64,000 nt of DNA from Macrostomum hystrix (taxonomy: Eukaryota > Platyhelminthes > Macrostomidae): positions 8,092,001-8,156,000 of the forward strand of contig CATNEN010000007.1 of assembly GCA_950097015.1 (NCBI GenBank). The letters are read 5' to 3'. The position numbers and the translations under genes are program-made. The notes under the pieces were generated by a model, which made no database searches, was not told the DNA's origin, and saw only the letters and a program-made list of their open reading frames with translations. Shown here piece by piece: positions 23,613 to 39,312 of the stretch (position 1 is the first letter of the stretch; each line of letters starts with the position of its first letter).

Positions 23613-26600
23613 CTCTAAGGCAACTTAAGGCAAGAAATGGCTAATGTATGATAGCTTTGGACTGTGTAGTTAGCTGGTTTATATATTTTTTTAGATTTGA
23701 AATATAAATTTTTGAGTTTTTCATTCATAGAATGACATTTGATTACTTATACATAGCTATGTTCTATAGGCATATCTGCAATATTCTTAAGACTTTACTG
23801 TCTCAATATAGAATCATTTAGCTTGTTCAGCTACCAGCCAACTAAAAGTGTATCATGGTATGAATCTGCAAGCCTGCACTATAAAACATCTGTCAAGGCG
23901 CTGGGGTTAGAAAATGCACCCAGCTCAGGAAAACAGCAGATTACTGGCACCAATAGCAGTTGGGCAAAAATGTTGCTGAATAAGTGCCTTGAGCTCTGTG
24001 GGAAGAAATCCCCACTGCATCTCCTGCCAATACTGCATAGTGTTGCAGATGCTAGATGACTTTGAGCACTTTCTCATCTGGCAATGTCTCTCCTGAGTAA
24101 TAATTTGTTGATATTTATATTTTTAGTTATTTTGTTAGTTTGTTATTTAGTTATTTTTAGTTTATACTTATTGATTGTATGAAAAATTCAACCATTATAC
24201 TGCATCATCTAAACTCTGAAGAGAAATGCAAAATGCAAGGCAAAATGATAATATGTTATACTTTTCATTTTAATTTTATTTGCTACTTAAAAACTTTCCA
24301 TTTTTCTTCTGTTGTCTTGCCTTAATAAACCATAATAAGTTAAATGGTTTTATTCTTGCTAAAATTGCTGAAAAAAAAGTAAAAAGAACTCACTATCTGG
24401 CAATGTTTCAGATTTCTGTGTTAAATAAATTTAACATGTGTTACACATTCCAGCTTTACTACCATGGCTGGAAGCACCAACTAAAATTGTACCCATCTTG
24501 CAAAAATAAAGCCCAGCATTGAACTCTGCGAGATCCAGCTCAACCATGGGGAATTGGTTCAGGCCATGCCTGATGGTCTTGTTGCAATGTGCTGGCTTGC
24601 AAAATACCATCTTGTGGGGCAACATGCTAGAGTGCAAAGCTTGCTGCTTGCATACTAACATGGGCCTACAGCAAAGTGTGGGACCTGACTATGTTCATGG
24701 CTAGTGCTGGTCTTCTAAGACTTGTAGACAGTACCAGTCTATTTGTCTAGGCTCCCTTTTAAATGGGAATCACCTGTCCCTGCAACAATTGGTAGACATA
24801 ATCTACTTCTGGTCAACCAATACCAAGCTACCTGACATAGCCACTACTATAAACTGTCTTGAAGAATCAATGCTCTCTTAAAAACACTGCTAACATAATT
24901 ATTTTAATACCAAGCAAGAAAAAACTGCTACAGCTTCTAGAGAAATATTAAACTATAGCTAGGTGTATTGTATTGCTAAAAGTAACAGGCCACATCACAA
25001 GCTTGATAGGCCTACTTAGCCTGAGGTAAGCTAAGTCATATGGCATTAGCAATTAAAGTTGTAATCAGCTACTTCTTCTAGGACTTTGCATATATTTGCA
25101 GTAAGATCCGCTTTTTACATTAAAAACAACTTGGCACTTAACATATTTTACAGAAAAAATTACAACGTAGTAATTAAGTAATAGTAATACTATGACAACA
25201 ACGCCAGCCATAAGGTCATACACAAGAAAGAATAAAACTGTTTCGTCTCTTCTTCTGGGTCGAAACGACATGCAATCATTCAATGAAAAATTAGCAAAAT
25301 AAAAGTCTTCATTTCTTTAAAAAACTTTTTTTAAAGATAAGTTTTACAAATGCTAAACGTATACATGTTTTTTATACATATGTAAGTAACGAGTTGTTAT
25401 ATTTTGCTACTTTCGTACATTTTTAATTTTCAAGTTTCTTTCAAGAATTACTGTTTCAATGGAAAGGGTTACTCTTTTAAATTCCATTGTCCACTGATTG
25501 TAGTTGCAGGATTCTGATTCTCATTAAATAATCAATCCCGATTGCGGGATTGAATGTGGTGATTTTGTTTGTCCTCTTAGTCGCGTAATCCCAATGAATA
25601 ATTGGGTCAGCACTCAGCATTCAGACATAAGAATAAGATAGCCAGTGCATATGGCTTATGCATCAGTCCCAACAATTCATTTATCTTAGGAATTTATTTT
25701 TATTTACACTGAATTCTCTCATCTCTGTGAATTTTGCTTATCGGACGCTTTCTTGTGCTCTATTTTAAGCTGGAACTGCCTTTTCAAGAATTAAACTGGC
25801 AGTTATCATTTATTAATATTCGAATTGTTCTTTTTTCTATGCATATTTTTATTTTATTTTTAGATTGTTTTATTGTTTCACTGAGATCTTTCGATAGCCA
25901 CTAAACATAAACCACATATGACCATATAAAGATTTTAAGTTATAAATTTCAGCAGTCTTGAAATTGAACTTGAACTTTTCAGCAGAGTCCCGGAATATAT
26001 GAGGTTGTATCATAAGGGTTTTTGCTTCTGTTTCGTGTTAGCTCGCATTGCATCTTGCAGTGTAAATAACATTTTTTAGTTTTGAAACTGAAAGCTATAA
26101 GCTAAAGAGTATAGCTACTCATAGAATGGCAAGAATGCTATACCTAATAAGCAAATAATAGGCATTAACTTAAAGGATTTTTTCTACAAATTTGTAAGTC
26201 ATGGATAAGTATGTAGCTTGCTATACTGTAGCTATATGAATTTAGACGCATATTGATAATATATTATTTGTGTATAGTTATGGTTATTCTAGCTAATTTA
26301 TATTATTTTTCTTAATCTTGCATTTTACAATTCTAGAAAAGACAAGAAAAGATCTAGAATCTTAAGATCTAAAGAAGTGTAGTGTCTCTAATATGGCATT
26401 GTTTTGGGTTTCCATCTTGATTTTTTTAAACAGATTATCAAGATTATCAGTCAACTAAGACAGAAGCAATGACTATTATGTCTAGCAAGTATTTCCAAGG
26501 GTAATTCAATAAACTTAACTATAGACCATGTGCCATAATCATGTGTTCAATGTCCAATTAACTTTTTTAGACAGCTGAAGCAACTAAGCAAGGCTTCAAA

Positions 26601-27558
26601 ATATAATCAAACATCACACAGGGTATTATTCAGCTATAAAGTTTGAAATTAATACCTATATAATTTCTGCTGTGCCTTGGCTCTTTTAAAAGTAAATTCA
26701 TAGTAAACTTGATGAATAGTGTATTATGTTATTAATGTATAATTTAGCTCAACTTCTAAATCAGGCTGTTCTAAATAGTTTTTTATAATCTATAGCCTTA
26801 TTTTTAGAGTAGCTAGTCAAAAGTTAAACAAATATAAAATAGTTAAAATAATCAAGCAGAACAGTAAAGTACTTTCCAATTGATGATATAGATAAATTGA
26901 TATTTTAAGAAAATGTAGTGCTATTTAAACTCCTACTGAATGTGTTTGCGTTGTGTGGCTTAGATCATGGCCTTGAAGGGAGCCAATATTCCTCAAACAC
27001 TATGTTGTGGGACTCTGGATTGCTAGTGTCTTGGAAATGCAACACATTGACTCAATTTTAGAAATCTACAGACCAGAATTGCTTACTGGCTGTTTCATTA
27101 AATTTTTATAAATAGCTTAAGTTCAATTTCAAATAGCTTTTTTGAATCTAGTTTAACTGCAGAATTTAATAAAGCATGGCAATTAAAATTCATAGTTTAA
27201 TACGAGTACTTGCCTGGCTATACCAAGCAAGTACACCTTATATGTACTATAGCTGAGTACTACATCTGATTATTATATAAGAATTTGGCTAAATTAGCCT
27301 ACAGATAATTTTGTGTCCTAGTATCACAGTAGCATGTTGCAGGATTTTGATTATGAAAACTGTTATTTGTTTGCATATCTTTCGAAGCAACTTACATTCT
27401 CTCTGTCCACTAAGATATGCATTCTCTGTGATTTTTCCAGTGCTATGGATGCCCTGATTGGCTGCAAAGTAATCACTTTGTACAGCTGCAACAGCTGACA
27501 CACTGCTCAGCACTAGTTAACTAGAATCGGAATTAGTTTAGGACTCAATCTACCCACG
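23613..27558. other. AT-rich intergenic region without recognised genes
   Basis: About 3.9 kb of AT-rich DNA. Small open frames (for example 23823-24059 plus and 24431-24661 minus) lack domains and splice context and may be old transposon remnants. The missing 5' exon of the LDB-like gene could lie here. Confidence 0.4.
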
Positions 27559-30500
27559 ATGGAGAAGGTGACCTACAGGGCAGTAGAGGAGTGCATAAGT
27601 CGGCTGGGCCGTCTCTACCAGCAGTCGGATGATCTGGAAGCCAGCCTGTTCTGCTCAGAAGCGGCTGTCCTGCGCCAACGCTTGAAGTCTGCCTTAGTCA
27701 AGGTGATCTTTTTAACTCCGGCGGACTTTGGCGCCAAAGGCGAAGAGCTGCTGTGGCGCAAAGTATTCTACGAGGTGCTGGCCTTCGTTAAGAAGCGCCG
27801 GCTGGCGGGCAGGCTGACCAGCCGCGTTGAAGCCCTGTACCGGGCGCACCTTCTCAGTGGCCTGGGCTTCTACCAGCAGCTGCTGTCGCGCATCCTGCTG
27901 GAACATCCCGTGACAGCAGCAGCTGGTGCTGGCAACAATCTCGAAGCTGTCGACTTTGCGCCGGCGCCAAAATCAGTCGAAATTGTCTCTGCTGACGGCG
28001 CCATCGCTGATTGGGCGCGCGGTGCAGTTCACAGGTGCCTGATGCACATTGGCGATCTCTATCGTTATCTGCGTGAATTTCAAGGCGAAGTGGCCCTGGC
28101 GCTGGTACAGCGCTACTATGGCGCTGCGGCCCGTTTCGAGCCGACAATCGGCCTGCCCTACAATCAGTTGGGCACGCTGGATGTTGGCAACTACTATAAC
28201 CTGACGGCTGTGTACTATTACCTCAGGTGAGTTTGCCATTAACATATGGACCTTTGTTCTCAGCATCCCAGGCACGAGGTTCCCCTTCATCACCTTGTGG
28301 AGCATCGGCAGCTACCATCGGCACCTTTAACAAAAGCAGCCATCTTTGAAATGCCGATCGATACCCCGACAAGAATCGTTGCATCTCATTGCATCGTTGC
28401 ATCTCGTGAATGCCGATGTTCTGTGATTATGGAAGTTGTTTCATAGGATAGAGCGGCAAATGGTTGGAGTTACAGAAAAAATGAAAATGCGGGTATTTGA
28501 AATACCTCCCTTGGTATTTCTACTGTTAACAATAACTTACAGAATTTCTTTATCAGGGCTAGCTCTAATGTTAGCTCGTGAGGCTAAAATCCCTTCTCAA
28601 AAAGAACCATCTCGAATTCAAATAATTATCCTATTAATCAGGTGCCTGGCCTGCGAGCAACCGTTCGATGGCTCGCGCCGCAACTTGGCCAAAATTCTGA
28701 TAAAGAATCAGCGCCGCTTCGATTCGCTGCCACCGCTGGCCGCACCAGCCAGCTCATCAACAACCGCGGCAGATCCCGGCCGGCCGCACAAGCCCGTGAA
28801 GCAGTTCGCGGTGCGCTTCCTTCACCTCATTGGCCGCCTGTTGCAGCCGCAGTATCTTCAACAGCACCGGCGCCAGAACCAGCGCCAGCAGGACGCCGAG
28901 TTGAACGCCCTCTGCCAGTCTGCTCTGACCAGCCTCTCCGCCTGCCTCTCGGGCTCCGACGAGGCGAGTAACTGCCTGGCCGTCCGCGCCTCCGAGGTCG
29001 ACCCGCTCCGGCCGCACCGGCTCGCCGACTCCGCCGTGCTGCAGGCCGCGCTGACCGCCGTGCTCTGTCTGGACGCCCTGTCCGCGGCCAACTCTCGTCA
29101 CTCGCATGCCTGCACCGCCTTCTGCCTAGGCATGTTTGCCTGCGTTCTTCAGTGCGCCCTGGCCCGCTGCAGGCACGCGCTATCAACGGCCGCCGCCGAG
29201 CTCTCCGGCGCCAGCGCCAGCGCCGAGGAGCCGCCCGTTGATGAGGGCAGCGAAGACGGGGGAGCTGAAGAAGAAATCGAAGAGTTGGCCGGAGAGGAGC
29301 AAGACGAAGAAGAGGAGGAAGAAATTGCCGGAGATTTTCCCGGCTTTTCGGCGCCTAGACGGCGCCAGCGCCAAAGACGCCCTCAGCGCCGGCGACGCCG
29401 CTCTGGCGATTCTTCGTCATCTTCATCGGGAGAGTCGAGCGACTGCCAGCTGGTGTTCGGCTACGGCGAGGAAGACGACGATGAGGATAACGGCAGAAAT
29501 GATAAGGGCCGGGCGGATAATGCTAGTGACAGCAGCGACACTGATTTGGTTGGTGAGGGCGAGGCTGTCGCGGCAGCACCTGCTAACAGCGTCTCTTCGA
29601 CCACAGACGGAGGCGGCGGATTGCCATCGTTTTGCTTCAGCTACGGAATTCCATCGGCGCTGACGTTTCGCGATGATGACGATTCCGCTGAGGCTTCCGG
29701 CGCAGCCGCAGCTTCCATGGATCAGCACATTGCTTCACTGCCGGCTTCGGGTCCAGCAATCGATGATGTCGACGCCGCCGGAGTCGGACAGGGCGGCAAT
29801 GAAGACGCAGCCGTTGCGAAGGCGGAGGCTGCTCAGCTGTTGCTGGGCCGAGTTCGCCTGATGCAGACTGTAAAACTGCTGCTGGACTGGATGCTATGCC
29901 AGCCGCATCTGCTTAGCCGGGTGGTTCAGGTCAGCTGAGCATGCACTTTACGCACTGATTTTTTAAAAGAACTTTTTTCTTACCTTCTTTTAACATGTTT
30001 TTTCATTTCGCTTTTGCTGCCATACCAGTCCTCCTGCCTGCCACTGTGGGACCACCTGGCCTCGTTGCTGAACCTCCTGCCGGCGCCCCCTGGCGAAGAC
30101 TGCGGCGTCCTCTGCCCGGAGCCGGAGCAGCAGGCAGCACTCCCGGAGGACGCTCATGCCCGCGGCCTTCGCCTGTTCCGTCCAGTGCAGCGTCACCTGG
30201 ATTTCGCCCGCACTCCGGCCGCCCCCGTCACCGGCCGGCTGGACGAGTCGCGCCTCCGCCTGGCCGCCATTCGCCGCTTCGGCTTCCTGGCCGTGCAGAA
30301 TGACCAGCTGGCCTTCGAGTACGACTCAGCTGGGCGGCAGTTTCTCGGGCCGAGCGCCGTGGTGCAGGCCAGCCGTGACGCTCAGATGCGCAACCTGGCC
30401 CAGCTGCGGCTCATTAACCAGGTGCAGCAGCTGGAAACCGCCGTTTCTATGGCGACTCCTTCAATTACGGTGAGCAAAGCAATGAATTGTTTATTTTAGA

Positions 30501-31295
30501 GGCTAAATAAATTATACTCAATTGGGCCAGATGTGCAGTCGACAGCACAGCCGCAGCTATTGCGCGGTGCAACTTGAAGACTGCATACGTCTTTTCGATT
30601 GGTCCATGGACTTGGTGGACACACCACCCTCAATTTCTCCAGCTAATACTGGTGCCCATTTAAAAGCTGGGTGAACTGAATCAATACAAAGTTAAGTGTG
30701 ATGCTTAAGGACACAAATTGTTGCAGTGAGTCTGGAATCGAACCCCCGACCTTTAAGTAGTGAGTCCGACGCTCTAACTACTGGGCTACAACCCCCTGCC
30801 CTCCTACAGCCCTCTAGAAGCTAAATTTAACTTATAACTAGATGCATGCCTTGAAAATATGTGTAAACTTTGTTGCCCTGTGGTTACAAATGCAGTAATT
30901 ACACTCTGTGTTTGCAGGCGTCTCATGTTGTGCCATCGCGGCAGTGCCTCACAGACGGCCTAGATAAGCTTCAGGCTCTGGTCCGCAGCCGACGCTGCGT
31001 CCTGGTGCTTCCCCGGAGCTCCATTGACCACCTGGACCGGCTGAAGCGCTCCAGCCAGGCCGCCCGCCGTGCCAGCCGCTACCTGGAGACCGAGCTGCAG
31101 TCGGGGCGCGGCCTAATCAATGCACACGATTATTCCACGCTTGTGGAATGCGCCAGCAACCTGTCTGCTGACACGGCGGTGTTCCTGGTGTGCCGCGGCG
31201 AGGCCCCGCCGCCAATCGACCTGCCGTTTCAGGTGCGCGAGCTGGACGAATTTGTCAGACAGGCGCTGACGCCCGCGCCTGGCCAGGCCGGCTGA
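27559..31295 (+). CDS. SMG5: SMG5, nonsense-mediated decay factor (EST1/SMG5-7 family)
   Basis: Four exons with matching phases: 27559-28226 (donor CTCAG|GTGAGT), 28642-29929 (acceptor TTAATCAG, donor CAG|GTCAGC), 30029-30469 (acceptor CATACCAG, donor ACG|GTGAGC) and 30918-31295 (acceptor GTGTTTGCAG). They give about 924 residues; human SMG5 has 1016. Exon 1 has the 14-3-3-like TPR region: EELLWRKVFYEV, GLGFYQQLL, HRCLMHIGDLYRY and GLPYNQLGTL. Exon 2 continues the helical domain and has acidic and serine-rich low-complexity stretches (residues about 420-510). Exon 3 carries SSCLPLWDHLASLLNLLP, LDESRL, and DAQMRNLAQLRL. Exon 4 is the C-terminal PIN-like domain (CVLVLPRSSIDHLDRLK). SMG5 pairs with SMG7 on phosphorylated UPF1 to drive dephosphorylation and mRNA decay. 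Its PIN domain is inactive in other animals, and the first acidic position also appears lost here (VPS in place of VPD). Confidence 0.95.
30578..30800 (-). mobile_element. tRNA-derived SINE in SMG5 intron 3
   Basis: Read on the minus strand, an A box TAGCCCAGTAG (30788-30778) is followed by a B box GGTTCGATTCC (30744-30734). A unique body with CCCAGCTTTTAAATGGGCAC then follows. It lies wholly inside the intron at 30470-30917, antisense to the gene. The copy at about 60.3-60.5 kb shares its head and the AGCTGGGTGAA segment. Confidence 0.8.
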
Positions 31296-31392
31296 TTCTG
31301 TTGCAGTTTCGTCATTCATTTTACCTTATAATCAGGCAATTTTTTTTGTGATTGTATGAACTCTATCGCAACTGTGCTCTGTCTCACACTAG

Positions 31393-31398
31393 AATAAA
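31393..31398 (+). promoter_or_regulatory. SMG5 polyadenylation signal
   Basis: AATAAA about 98 nt after the stop codon, within AT-rich 3' sequence. It is the first canonical signal downstream. Confidence 0.6.
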
Positions 31399-31556
31399 TT
31401 GTATAAAATCAAGGATTCGCATATTTCAAGTGGACTACTGTAGCTGTAAACTCCCATTGTTGGTGCTTTACATGCTTCGGATGTACTTTTAACCATACTT
31501 GATTCACATATTTGTTTTTTTTCTTCTTTTTTGTGTTGTTTTACTTTTGGTTGTTT

Positions 31557-32690
31557 TAGTCCATCAGCCGATATCCCCTAGAGGCGATTAGGTGTTAAAT
31601 CCCCTAGAGTCCATCAGTTGTTATCCTCTAGAGTCCATCAGGTCTATGCCCTAGAGTCCATCAGGTAATATCCTCTAGAGTCCATCAGGTCTATGCCCTA
31701 GAGTCCATCAGGTAATATCCTCTAGAGTCCATCAGGTCTATGCCCTAGAGTCCATCAGGTGATATCCTCTAGAGTCTATCAGGTCTATGCCCTAGAGTCC
31801 ATCAGGTGATATCCTCTAGAGCTTTTCAGCTGTTATCTAGAGTCCATCAGGTGTTATCCTCTAGAGTCCATCAGGTGTTATCCTCTAGAGTCCATCAGGT
31901 CTATGCCCTAGAGTCCATCAGGTGATATCCTCTAGAGTCCATCAGGTCTATGCCCTAGAGTCCATCAGGTGATATCCTCTAGAGTCCATCAGGTCTATGC
32001 CCTAGAGTCCATCAGGTGATATCCTCTAGAGTCCATCAGGTCTATGCCCTAGAGTCCATCAGGTGATATCCTCTAGAGTCCATCAGGTCTATGCCCTAGA
32101 GTCCATCAGGTGATATCCTCTAGAGTCCATCAGGTCTATGCCCTAGAGTCCATCAGGTGATATCCTCTAGAGCTTTTCAGCTGTTATCTAGAGTCCATCA
32201 GCTGTTATCCTCTAGAGTCCATCAGGTGTTATCCTCTAGAGTACATCAGGTGTTATCCCCTAGAGTCCATCAGGTGTTATCCTCTAGAGTCCATCAGGTG
32301 TTATCCCCTAGAGTCCATCAGGTGTTATCCCCTAGAGTCCATCAGGTGTTATCCCCTAGAGTCCATCAGGTGTTATCCTCTAGAGTCCATCAGGTGTTAT
32401 CCTCTAGAGTCCATCAGGTGTTATCCTCTAGAGTCCATCAGCTGTTATCCCCTAGAGTCCATCAGGTGTTATCCCCTAGAGTCCATCAGGTGTTATCCCC
32501 TAGAGTCCATCAGGTGTTATCCTCTAGAGTCCATCAGGTGTTATCCTCTAGAGTCCATCAGGTGTTATCCTCTAGAGTCCATCAGGTGTTATCCTCTAGA
32601 GTCCATCAGGTGTTATCCCCTAGAGTACATCAGGTGTTATCTCCTAGAGTCCATCATCTATTATCCTCTAGAGTCCATTAAGTTCTCAAC
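31557..32690. repeat. 24-bp / 47-bp minisatellite between SMG5 and HSPE1
   Basis: The left half is a dimeric array of about 47 bp, alternating TATCCTCTAGAGTCCATCAG and CTATGCCCTAGAGTCCATCA units. The right half is a simple 24-bp array with the core TTATCCTCTAGAGTCCATCA. A distinctive junction unit (AGCTTTTCAGCTGTTATC) occurs at about 31821 and 32171. The array ends about 12 nt before the acceptor-like TTTCATTTCAG of the next gene. Its 174-codon open frame is a repeat by-product. Confidence 0.96.
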
Positions 32691-32702
32691 CTTTCATTTC
32701 AG
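32689..32702 (+). promoter_or_regulatory. Splice acceptor just upstream of HSPE1
   Basis: ACCTTTCATTTCAG is a good pyrimidine-rich 3' splice site, with the leader starting at 32703. No matching donor can be assigned within the minisatellite to its left, so it could accept a spliced leader or a distant 5' UTR exon. Confidence 0.5.
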
Positions 32703-32761
32703 CGCAAGCAGCTGCGTCAGCTAGTCATCCCAAGCCACTAAATAAAAATCCCAAAAGAGAA

Positions 32762-33079
32762 ATGTCCGCTATCCGATCCGCCGCCAGCAAGTTTCTGCCC
32801 CTGTTCGACCGTGTCCTCGTGCAGCGCTTTGAGCCCCAGCTAAAGAGCAAAGGCGGCGTCCTTCTGCCTGAGAAGTCCAAAGGCAAAGTGCTGGAGGCCA
32901 CTGTCATTGCCACCGGGCCTGGCCGAGTCTGCGAGCAGTCCGGCCAGCTGCACCCGGTCAGTGTGAAAGTCGGCGACAAGGTGCTGCTGCCCGAGTTCGG
33001 CGGCACGAAGGTCACGCTGGAAGAAGCCGACTACTTCCTGTTCCGCGACGGCGACATTCTAGGCAAGTTCGAGGCCTAG
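32762..33079 (+). CDS. HSPE1: 10-kDa mitochondrial chaperonin (HSP10/GroES type)
   Basis: A single-exon coding region of 105 residues (human HSPE1 has 102). Diagnostic parts in order: FLPLFDRVLVQR at the start, the mobile loop KGGVLLPEKSKGKV (residues about 39-52) that docks onto HSP60, VKVGDKVLLPEFGGTKV, and the C-terminal DYFLFRDGDILGKFEA. It should act as a heptameric lid on HSP60 in the mitochondrial matrix. The ATG is preceded by a 59-nt leader that starts at an acceptor-like site (ACCTTTCATTTCAG ending at 32702), so a 5' UTR intron or trans-splice site is likely. The gene is compact, with an array immediately upstream. Confidence 0.97.
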   Translation: MSAIRSAASKFLPLFDRVLVQRFEPQLKSKGGVLLPEKSKGKVLEATVIATGPGRVCEQSGQLHPVSVKVGDKVLLPEFGGTKVTLEEADYFLFRDGDILGKFEA

Positions 33080-34166
33080 GCTGACAGTTGATCTCGGCCC
33101 CTCATTGAGAATCCCCGCCCATCACTGCTAGGCGTCAGTGATCCCCTCTGACAGCCTCTGATTCATCTTTTAGCTACTTTTCATTGCCTACAATAGGTTG
33201 ACTGATAAAATAAGCACCTGTTAACACCTGCTTGAATCTATAACACCTTTAAGTGATTAGCGAAATCACAGCTATAGTGAAATTTACTTAACTTTCTATT
33301 TAGAAGTAGTATGTGTAGGTTCATGCGATTGATTTAACTCGATTTCATTGTCTACAACCGGTTCATCTGCTATCGCGTCTAGAATATTTTTGTTCCATCT
33401 GTGAGTTTTTTAACTGATGAAGAGCTGGCTGACTGAATAGCTTCAATGCATAATTATGCTAGCCCCAAATACACGAGCTACCACTGGCGTGTGACTTGCG
33501 GACTCTGATTTTAGTTGTTGCTGGCTTTTGCATTTTTTAGATACGAGAAATGACGCGTCATTCTCTGACGAATGCCACTGACTTTCTGTGATTTATTTTT
33601 CGACAAACACATTAAAGAGAGCATAGAATATAATTAGAATATAATGGTCATTGATCGAAATGTCTATGGGTAATAGCCTTTGGTTTGAGCTCTTCACCAA
33701 GAAATCATAGGTTCGAATCTCAGCAAATTGAAAACATTTCGCTGTCATTGTTTTAAAATCGTGTAGCTTGACCATAGACAAGTCGACTAATGAAGCCAAG
33801 TGGAAGTTAACCCAGCCATTGATAGCATTGCAAGACACGCTATTCGTCAGACCATTCATAGGCTTTTTGTGATTGATAGTCTTAGAAGGGCACTGGACAT
33901 TGTCACATCATTTGGTCTACCCGCAGCCAGCGAGAGGAAATTCTCCCCATTCCGCAGAGCATATATGGCAGAGCAGAATATATGCGCAATTTAGCAACTT
34001 CTGGTCCGCGCATTTATATACTCGTACTATTAGTTGAATATTTGCTCCCATAAAATGGGCCGATTCATTTCAGCTAGCTGTGAAATTGTTTCCACACAGA
34101 GCATTGATACTGTCCGTGTCCGGTCCTTATTTAGTTTGAGTCTAGTCTCAGTGTGCTTGAGAACAG
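33080..34166. other. HSPE1 3' flank and ALDH 5' flank
   Basis: AT-rich. Around 33670-33725 a B-box-like GGTTCGAATCT (33710-33720) follows a weak A box, probably a SINE head on the plus strand. A 64-codon plus frame at 33800-33994 has no context and is not called. Confidence 0.45.
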
Positions 34167-37249
<3,083 letters not shown>

Positions 37250-38239
37250 CCTGCTTCCGAAGCTAACTGCTGCTTTTAAAGGCGTTATTTTAGTTAGCCG
37301 CTTGTGCTACTACTAACAGTAAAGTAGTAAGAGTCCTAATTGATCCCGATGGTTATTTGATTGTTTTCTATCATCCATAATTTACCATTTTCTTCTATTC
37401 AATTATTCCATTGTACTGCAAATCTACAAAATCTAGAAGCTGCACCCAAACAGATTTTCGCATCTGTCGTTTCCTTCCTGACAATACACCCGGCCGAATA
37501 CTGTTTGCTAATGTGATGCAATTCATTCACTTATCCCATTTTGGGCCATTTCCAACTTGTCTGTTCTCAACTAACTCGTTCATTTAATATGAGGGGATGC
37601 TAGTTTTGGGATTTTCTTGGCACAATTCGATTGAAAATAAATCCTCAAAAACTGAACTCAACGAGCGAAAGATTTATTAATCGCTTTCCAATTTTCTGGG
37701 GGAAGTTAAAGGGAATTTTCGAATCTGTCAAGACAATGAAAGCCATGAAATCTCCCACTGCGGAGTGGGAAAACTTTGACTCGCACCCTCCCTCCCCAAT
37801 TGACATTCCGATCCTCTTTCTATTCACGCGTATGTCCCCAGTTCCCAAATCTTCGCCTCCACCATGGGAATCATTTGAGGCTGGGCTGGGAAATTTCCCA
37901 CGCAGCTTTCTCCTCCCACTCTCACCCCCATCTTCCTAAGCCAAACTTACACATTTTCTCGTGTCCCGCTCAGGGGAATGCCGTGTTGAAGCCGTCAGCA
38001 GAGAGTGCGGCACGTGGGAACGGGACCTGACCGGGTGCTGAGCCATGGGAAAATGGTACCTATGAACCAGCAAACCGGCCCGGCCTCAGCTGTCAGGTTT
38101 TGTGGTGGAAACTGGCTTGGCGCGATATGGCGCGTTTTCACAATATGGCTAATTAGAAAGTTAAGCCAGTTCATCATTTAGTATTTTAAATCTGCGACAA
38201 AAACGAGTATTCGTTTTATTCCGAAACTATAAGACTCTA
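37250..38239. other. ALDH 3' flank
   Basis: Likely 3' UTR plus intergenic DNA, with a candidate polyadenylation signal AATAAA at 37636-37641. Open frames at 37631-37939 have no domain. Confidence 0.45.
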
Positions 38240-39312
38240 AATCTAGGACTAGATTTACTCAGATCCAAAATCTACAATCATCCTATTCCTAATCCTAGAT
38301 TCATCCGATTCCAAATCCTAGATTCATCCGATTCCTAATCCTAGATTCATCCGATTCCTAATCCTAGATTCATCCGATTCCTAATCCTAGATTCATCCGA
38401 TTCCAAATCCTAGATTCATCCGATTCCTAATCCTAGATTCAGTCCGATTCCTAATCCTGGATTTAGTCCGATTCCTAATCCTGGATTTAGTCCGATTCCA
38501 AATCCTAGATTTAGTCTGATTCCAGAACCTAATTTGTCTGATTCCAGAACCTAATTTGTCTGATTCCAGAACCTAATTTGTCTGATTCCAGAACCTAATT
38601 TCTCTGATTCCAGAACCTAATTAGTCTGATTCCAGAACCTAATTTGTCTGATTCCAGAACCTAATTTGTCTGATTCCAGAACCTAATTTGTCTGATTCCA
38701 GAACCTAATTTCTCTGATTCCAGAACCTAATTTGTCTGATTCCAGAACCTAATTAGTCTGATTCCAGAACCTAATTTGTCTGATTCCAGAACCTAATTTG
38801 TCTGATTCCAGAACCTAATTTGTCTGATTCCAGAACCTAATTTGTCTGATTCCAGAACCTAATTTGTCTGATTCCAGAACCTAATTTGGTCTGATTCCAG
38901 AACCTAATTTGTCTGATTCCAGAACCTTATTTGTTGTGATTCCAGAACCTAATTTGGTCTGATTCCAGAACCTAATTTGGTCTGATTCCAGAACCTAATT
39001 TGTCTGATTCCAGAACCTAATTTGTCTGATTCCAGAACCTAATTTGTCTGATTCCAGAACCTAATTTGGTCTGATTCCAGAACCTAATTTGTCTGATTCC
39101 AGAACCTAATTTGGTCTGATTCCAGAACCTAATTTGTCTGATTCCAGAACCTAATTTGGTCTGATTGCAGAACCTAATTTGGTCTGATTCCAGAACCTAA
39201 TTTGTCTGATTCCAGAACCTAATTTGGTCATGATTCCAGAACCTAATTTGGTCTGATTCCAGAACCTAATTTGGTCATGATTCCAGAACCTAATTTGGTC
39301 ATGATTCATGAG
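38240..39312. repeat. 23-bp then 22-bp minisatellite
   Basis: About ten units based on CCGATTCCTAATCCTAGATT are followed by about 36 units of CTGATTCCAGAACCTAATTT (22-23 bp). The two blocks share GATTCC.AA.CCTA and look like one array that diverged. Confidence 0.96.

Noticed and set aside
30734-30788. Functional tRNA gene
   Set aside because: A and B boxes are present, but no complete cloverleaf or terminator follows, and a shared unique body marks it as a SINE. The same holds for the heads near 15.9, 33.7, 48.4 and 60.4 kb.
32157-32681. 174-codon frame of VHQVLSSR repeats
   Set aside because: By-product of the 24-bp minisatellite next to HSPE1.
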